Shown piece after piece: positions 59,301 through 64,000 of a stretch of 64,000 bases of DNA. The DNA comes from Symbiotaphrina buchneri (taxonomy: Eukaryota; Ascomycota; Symbiotaphrinales; Symbiotaphrinaceae). The notes beneath the pieces are model-generated. The model had not been told where the DNA came from and made no database searches. It saw nothing but the letters and a program-made list of their open reading frames with translations. Each line of letters opens with the position of its first letter. Position 1 is the first letter of the stretch. Location of the stretch: the NCBI GenBank assembly GCA_001599915.1, contig BCIG01000015.1:558001-622000 (forward strand), written 5' to 3'. The translations under genes were made by a program, and so were the position numbers.

Positions 59301-60615
59301 GTGGAGGCGGAGGTAAGGGCATTCCAGGTTCCCATGCCCGCACTGAATGCATGCCCTCCTCTACTGCGTGTGACACACTAGCGGTCGTAGGGATTGCCCC
59401 TGTAGATGCAGCTCTTCTGGAAGCAGGAGGTTGAGATGGTGTGTCAGGGAGGGCTATAGAATGACGAATGTTGGTATTGACAGTGGGCCTGCTGCTAATT
59501 AGCTTTATACACCTGATCGGAGCTACAACATACCTCTCAGTTGCGGAAAGTTGAGGCGTCTGGGTTTGATCAAGCCTCGGCCTTGAAGGTTGAGTAAGTT
59601 GACCACCCAGGACTTCTGCGGTACCTCGACGTAGAAGATCTATCGCACTCGACGGTGAAACAGCTGGACCAAAAGAAGATTTTCTAGAAGTCAACGCAGA
59701 CAGGCTAAAAACAGAAGCCCGTTCTGACCTGACCTTGGACGACGATCGTGAGCGGTTCCCATGTGCCTGATGAGGAGGCGGCGGGAACGAATTTATAGAC
59801 CCAGGATTTGGACTCTCCAAACGTCCTGAGCCATGAGCAGAGGGTACGGACGGCGAGCCAGTATTTGAGTGGGAGAGGATGCTTGTTGAGGCTCCAAAGG
59901 GGTGGTTATAAGGTGAAGATTGCGCTCGAGGCGATACTATTTCATGCGGAGACGCAGATGATGTTGCTGATTCTGCTGTTTTGGGAGTGCGCTGAGGGGA
60001 GTAAGGTGGAGGGGGGGACGCCAGGGGACCTGCATCTGTACTAAGCATAGAACACTGTCATAGAGTTAAGGATATATATGGCTCTTCTTGAAATTCCACA
60101 GAGGCTGAAAATGAAAAACATATTTGGCACTACAATTGTAGTAACTCCATCCGCGAGAAGGCAAAGTATCTGATGTTTGATCCAAAAAGGACCTTGGAGC
60201 TTTCCATAAATGGATGATGATGAAGGAGATGGTACCCACCATCTGGGTCTTGGTTTCGTGCTCTGCCACTCAGCGACTGATTTGACCCACCCACCGCTGG
60301 AGAAGCTGAATTTCCAGAACGCCATTGCTGAGGGTTGTATGGGTTGTTGTAGCCTGCGACCTGTCGTGGTCGGAATAACTGCGAGCTCCTGGACGAAGCA
60401 TTCGATACCGCGGAAAAGGGTGTTGGGTTCGTCGAAAATTGGCTGCTCAAACTGGTGTTTGACGTCTGCGAGAGCGGAGTGAGGCTTGCAGCATGAAGAC
60501 CGAACCGTTCTTCTGCCGCTAAAGCTGTTGTCAGCCGCGGAGGCTGACTGTCTTGCTGATGCTGACGGCGCGAAGTTCCTGGCTCAAACGCATAGTGCAA
60601 GTCCCCACTCATCAT
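56311..60615 (-). CDS. Large proline-rich / coiled-coil protein of unknown function
   Basis: No family is recognised. Three exons on the minus strand (60615-60240, 60035-59534, 59491-56311) give about 1352 residues. Intron 2 (GTATGT ... GCTAATTAGCAG, 42 or 45 bases because of a CAGCAG acceptor) is open in frame and easily missed. The N-terminal ~850 residues are disordered, Ser/Pro-rich, with PPPPYSP and an FH1-like PLPPPPPGPPP run (possible SH3/WW or profilin ligands). The last ~370 residues are helical and look conserved: QIRTIVRSLNDFSETATL, EKIPLDFKHFDVQIPEPEF, FPLQYLYSLLCHAEKSTYQFIESQ, then a long coiled coil ending DDEQQQR. This helical end could be a BAR-like or scaffold fold, which is a guess. 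The stop codon is only about 60 bases from the AT-rich island. Confidence 0.85.
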
Positions 60616-62303
60616 GGACTTGGAAAGGGAATCGGGTTTGTTTATAGCAGATATATTTAAATTCTAGACTTGTATGTCCATGGCTGATGACGGTCATACG
60701 GATGTTGACGCCCCTAAAGAAAAAAAATGGCGGACGAAGTGACTTCAATAACACTGAAGGGAAACAGGAAATGTATATAGCGGGCGCGCATAGTCCGCTT
60801 CTGCCAATCCACAGATCCAGACAGATCCAATGGACCATCGAGCGGGGCCCGATTGCGGACGCTGCAGAGGAGAATCATGATTAGAGCACGGGGTAGTAGC
60901 TGGACATGGGTGGAGATTGCATGTCCAGGGCAACACGAGCCGTGTGATTCGTGATTGCATGACGGGCGGGGCGAGCAGCAACCGCAGTTGGAGAGGAGAA
61001 AGAGAGGGAGGAGGCATCGGAAAGGGTTGCACAGGCTCAAAGGAGGCAAGGCCATGTTTCTATTCTTTGCATCACCCGCATTGCTGAGCGAATGAGGGCG
61101 CGTTGAGATGGCCAGACCCGGTCTAAGGACGCCGGGTAAGCAGGGGTACACCTGCAGGGCGGCCAGATTTCTGCATCTCCCTGAAGCTTATCACTTAAAG
61201 TCGGCGCTTACAAGTCTTGGCTTCGCCCCGAGCTCCCTTCCATTATTATTCTGCGCCATTTCGCATGCCTCGGTGCCAAATATTCGTGTAGTATGCCACA
61301 CAAGGCTCCCATCCTGCGTGCGGAGGCCGAAAGACCCCCTGAAACACTCCGTTGACATATCTTACGGACGAAGAACCTTCGTGGGAGGGCAAGAGTTGTT
61401 TTATGCTGCATGGGTGAATTGTTTGTTACGAGCAAACGGTGATATCGGGCAGAGCCCTCGATTAGCTATCGCTGTGCTGCAGCGGGAAGTGTAAGGGATA
61501 TTTATAGATAAAAAGAAGATGGCGAGACGGCGAGGACGGGTTCCAGCATGGCCTTGGCAATTATGATGCTGCGAAACCATCGGCCCGTAGCGGCCTGCGC
61601 TGACACGATTGATGTTATCTGCAGCATTCAGGCACAGGATAAGGGGATGTTCCGCCAGTTCAATAATGAGCCGGGCTTCGGATCCAGTGCAATTGACTCT
61701 ACCCCAAAAGCATGCCAGGAACATGCCGTCTGGGCAATCACAGTAAACGGCCAATGGACAATGGGCGGCCAAGGTCTAGCCCGATTTGCTCTCCTTGGAA
61801 CTCCTCGTGTGAGGTCGAGTCGGCGCACTCCAGTCATTCGGAGGATGCTGCTCCTGAAAAATAACGGCGTGCCATCACACGGCCGCGTTGGCGCAGAGAC
61901 GCTACGCCTACCTTAGGTATCTAAGAGAACATGACGGGTCAAGGCTGCTTTTAATTACCTTTAATACATATGAGAATAGCGGAGTTCGGTGCCCCAGTAC
62001 ACCGCAATTTCACATTGATCGGATATCAATTTGCGTAGTTGAAACAGCATTGCCGGTTGTGGACGACATAACCGCATGAATTCTCGTTCCAATGCCTGTT
62101 AGGTTTGAGCTACGGATTACGCAGATCAGATCATTCTGCCAAATGCAAGACGGCGATTTTCATGTACAGCACTTTTGGACAGGGAAACACGGTAATCCTA
62201 CATATGCAGTAGCAGATCGTTCCTTTACGCTTAAAGGTATGTACACAATCTCATCAAAAGACAATGCTATACCGATGTCGCAGCAACACGCTATATGCAC
62301 CCC
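60616..62303. other. Intergenic region upstream of the proline-rich gene
   Basis: A 1.7-kb stretch with no supported gene. A GCTACGCCTACCTTAGGTATC string occurs at about 61905-61920. It contains the promoter of the gene at 60615 and the 3' flank of the bisphosphatase gene. Confidence 0.55.
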
Positions 62304-63530
62304 CTACTTATGATATCTCTCGTGTGTTTCGATAATCTTCTGCACTTCGTCGTAACTGCCCATAAAGATACCTGACCTGTCGTGGATATGTTCAGGCACA
62401 ACCTCCAGCATGCGCTGCATCTTGCTGTTGAGAGCTTGGCCACCAGCTGATACGAGAATTAGTGCGATTGGCCAAGAAATGAGGTCCGGACGTAGACACT
62501 CACCGTTCTCAAAAACCATAGCCATCGGTGCGCATTCATACAGAATCCTCAGCTTGCCCTTGGGACTTTTCTTGTCGGCAGGGTAAGCAAAGATGCCGCC
62601 ATACAAGAGCGTTCGGTATGCGTCGGCCACCATGGAGCCAATATACCGCGAACTGTACGGCTTTCCGCCTTCACCAGGGTATTTCAAGCTGTTGAAATAA
62701 TCCTTGACCCAATCCTCCCAGTAAAGCGAGTTACCTTCATTGACTGAGTAGATGGAACGCTTCTTCGGAATCCTCATGTCCGGGTGGGTGAGGATGAACT
62801 CCCCAAATGAGTTGTCCAGGGTGAAGCCATTGACGGTACCGCCCTTCATGGTGATCACCAGTTGTGCACTAGCGCCGTACATGGTGAAACCTGCCGCGAC
62901 CAGCTCAGTGCCGGGCAACAGCAGATCCTCCTTGGTACCTTTCGCATTCGGTGGCAGCTGAATGATTCCGAAGATTGTCCCTACTGACACACCAGCGTCC
63001 AGATTGGAGGACCCGTCAATGGGATCACACATGACCGCATATCGTGCATTGGGATGCTCATCAAAGGCAATTGCTTCCTCCTCTTCCTCCGAAACCAGTA
63101 TACGGCATTTACCCGATGTGCGCATTGCCGAGACAAACAGGTCATTGCCTATAACATCAAGCTTCTTCTGATCATCGCCGGTGGTATTGGAAGAGCCCGC
63201 CAAGCCAGTAAGCTGCTATGGTTAGCTGTCGTACGAAACGGATGGAAGCAATGGAAATTCAGGCTGAGCTGCGTACGTTGATGAGGGTAGACCGTCGGAT
63301 ATAGTAGGCAATACTCTTGAAGGAGAATTGGAGAGCATGACAGAGTAGACTATTCCCTGGCTGTCAGCATACTCCTTCTTCCGTGGCGAACATTGACTTT
63401 ACGTGAAGTCACCAGTAGCTTCCTTGTGTTTTGCTTGCTCCTCTGTAAGGAATCTGGTGAGGGTGATGATGTCTGTATTGATCTTCTCCTGGGCGACCGG
63501 GGCGGTCTCGCCATTTCCGTCGGTAGCCAT
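62304..63530 (-). CDS. FBP1: Fructose-1,6-bisphosphatase
   Basis: A cytosolic gluconeogenic enzyme that hydrolyses fructose-1,6-bisphosphate to fructose-6-phosphate; in fungi it is typically repressed by glucose. Four exons on the minus strand (63530-63403, 63349-63277, 63212-62504, 62446-62304) give 350 residues, the normal length. N-terminus: NTDIITLTRFLTEEQ, then GDFTLLCHALQFSFKSIAYYIRR across the first splice, and GLAGSSNTTGDDQKKLDVIGND. The metal/substrate signature CDPIDGSSNLDAGVSVGTIFGI, the GEFILTHPDM segment, RYIGSMVADAYRTLLYGGIF and the active-site stretch GKLRILYECAPMAMVFENAGGQA (formed by the last splice) are all intact. The last intron is 57 bases, in frame and stop-free. The start MATDGNGE was chosen because it is the first ATG matching the family N-terminus. 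Confidence 0.98.
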
Positions 63531-64000
63531 AATGTCTGGTATAAACGGAGGTTGTCGTGAGGGAGATGGCCAAGTAGAATTAAGGCACACGAATATATCC
63601 TCTGCTGAAGCGGTTTAACGTTGTGATGATGAAGTCAAGGTAAGGTCTTTCATATCGGCTTGATTCCACAGCAGGACCCGCTCTGACGTCCAATTGCATG
63701 TAGAAATTGCGGGGCCGGACTCACGGATTGAGAACCCCCACCACAGGCCCGCCTCGGCCAACTCCGTACTTCTCCCACACTCAAGCGGGTTTTCCTCGCC
63801 CTGCTGAAGCCCCTTTCCCGTATTCTCCCGAGACTCGTTTTGCGCTTTCCCGCACATGAGGTACGAAAGGTACGAGCTACCGTACCTTGACCCCCACCAA
63901 GACCACGTGACAGAAAGTCGCCAGAAATGACATTCGATCGGAATAAAATATGCCCGAGGTACCTTGATTAAGACGCTCCGAGAAGCGAGATGGTCACCTT
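63531..64000. promoter_or_regulatory. FBP1 promoter region
   Basis: The upstream flank of the bisphosphatase gene to the window edge. No gene is seen. It includes CCCCCACCACAGGCCCG- and CCCCCACCAAGACC-type C-rich strings (about 63737 and 63891) that could be sites for C2H2 catabolite regulators, and a GAGGTACCTTGATT string at the right edge. Site assignments are inference. Confidence 0.45.

Overview
The window comes from a filamentous ascomycete (Pezizomycotina). Most genes carry short introns of 40-110 bases with GT/AG ends and a CTAAC/CTGAC-like branch site close to the acceptor. The gene complement is conserved fungal housekeeping, and there is one AT-rich repeat island of the kind left by repeat-induced point mutation (RIP). 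Promoters rich in GGTACCTT and TACGGAGTA-like strings fit Eurotiomycetes (Aspergillus/Penicillium relatives). That placement is inference.

Layout: 0-3.3 kb is a gene-free leader region with a cluster of TAAGGTACCTTA palindromes. Next come a four-finger C2H2 transcription factor (3360-4818, +), an epsin (5767-7643, +) and a convergent F-box/LRR protein (8436-10103, -). A divergent promoter leads to an ornithine cyclodeaminase/mu-crystallin family enzyme (11491-12758, +). A gene-poor stretch (12.8-15.1 kb) holds one doubtful small spliced gene. Then follow the coenzyme Q methyltransferase COQ3 (+), TFIIE-beta (-) and the giant nuclear-basket coiled coil Mlp1/TPR (17963-24634, +). After these lie a dynactin p27-like subunit (-), an MDP-1-type phosphatase (-) and the HECT ubiquitin ligase Hul5 (27311-31135, +).

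From 32.7 to 50.5 kb all genes are on the + strand: a disordered protein, a Golgi nucleotide-sugar transporter, the meiotic helicase MER3/HFM1, an LRR protein and a large intronless UPF1-like SF1 helicase. From 51.5 to 56.25 kb is an AT-rich island. It holds four copies of an unrecognised ~0.67-kb repeat (two form an inverted repeat), a nested solo LTR and a 135-bp MITE-like insertion. The right end carries a large proline-rich/coiled-coil protein (56311-60615, -) and fructose-1,6-bisphosphatase (62304-63530, -).

The genes do not form a pathway or a biosynthetic cluster. The least ordinary items are the intact MITE-like insertion in decayed DNA, the UPF1-like helicase with a variant Walker B and an RGG-rich overlapping frame at its 3' end, a 30-nt internal microexon in the sugar transporter, and a GC-AG intron in Mlp1. 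Exon boundaries were read by eye from splice signals and reading-frame continuity. The N-terminal junction of MER3 and the small gene near 13.5 kb remain uncertain.
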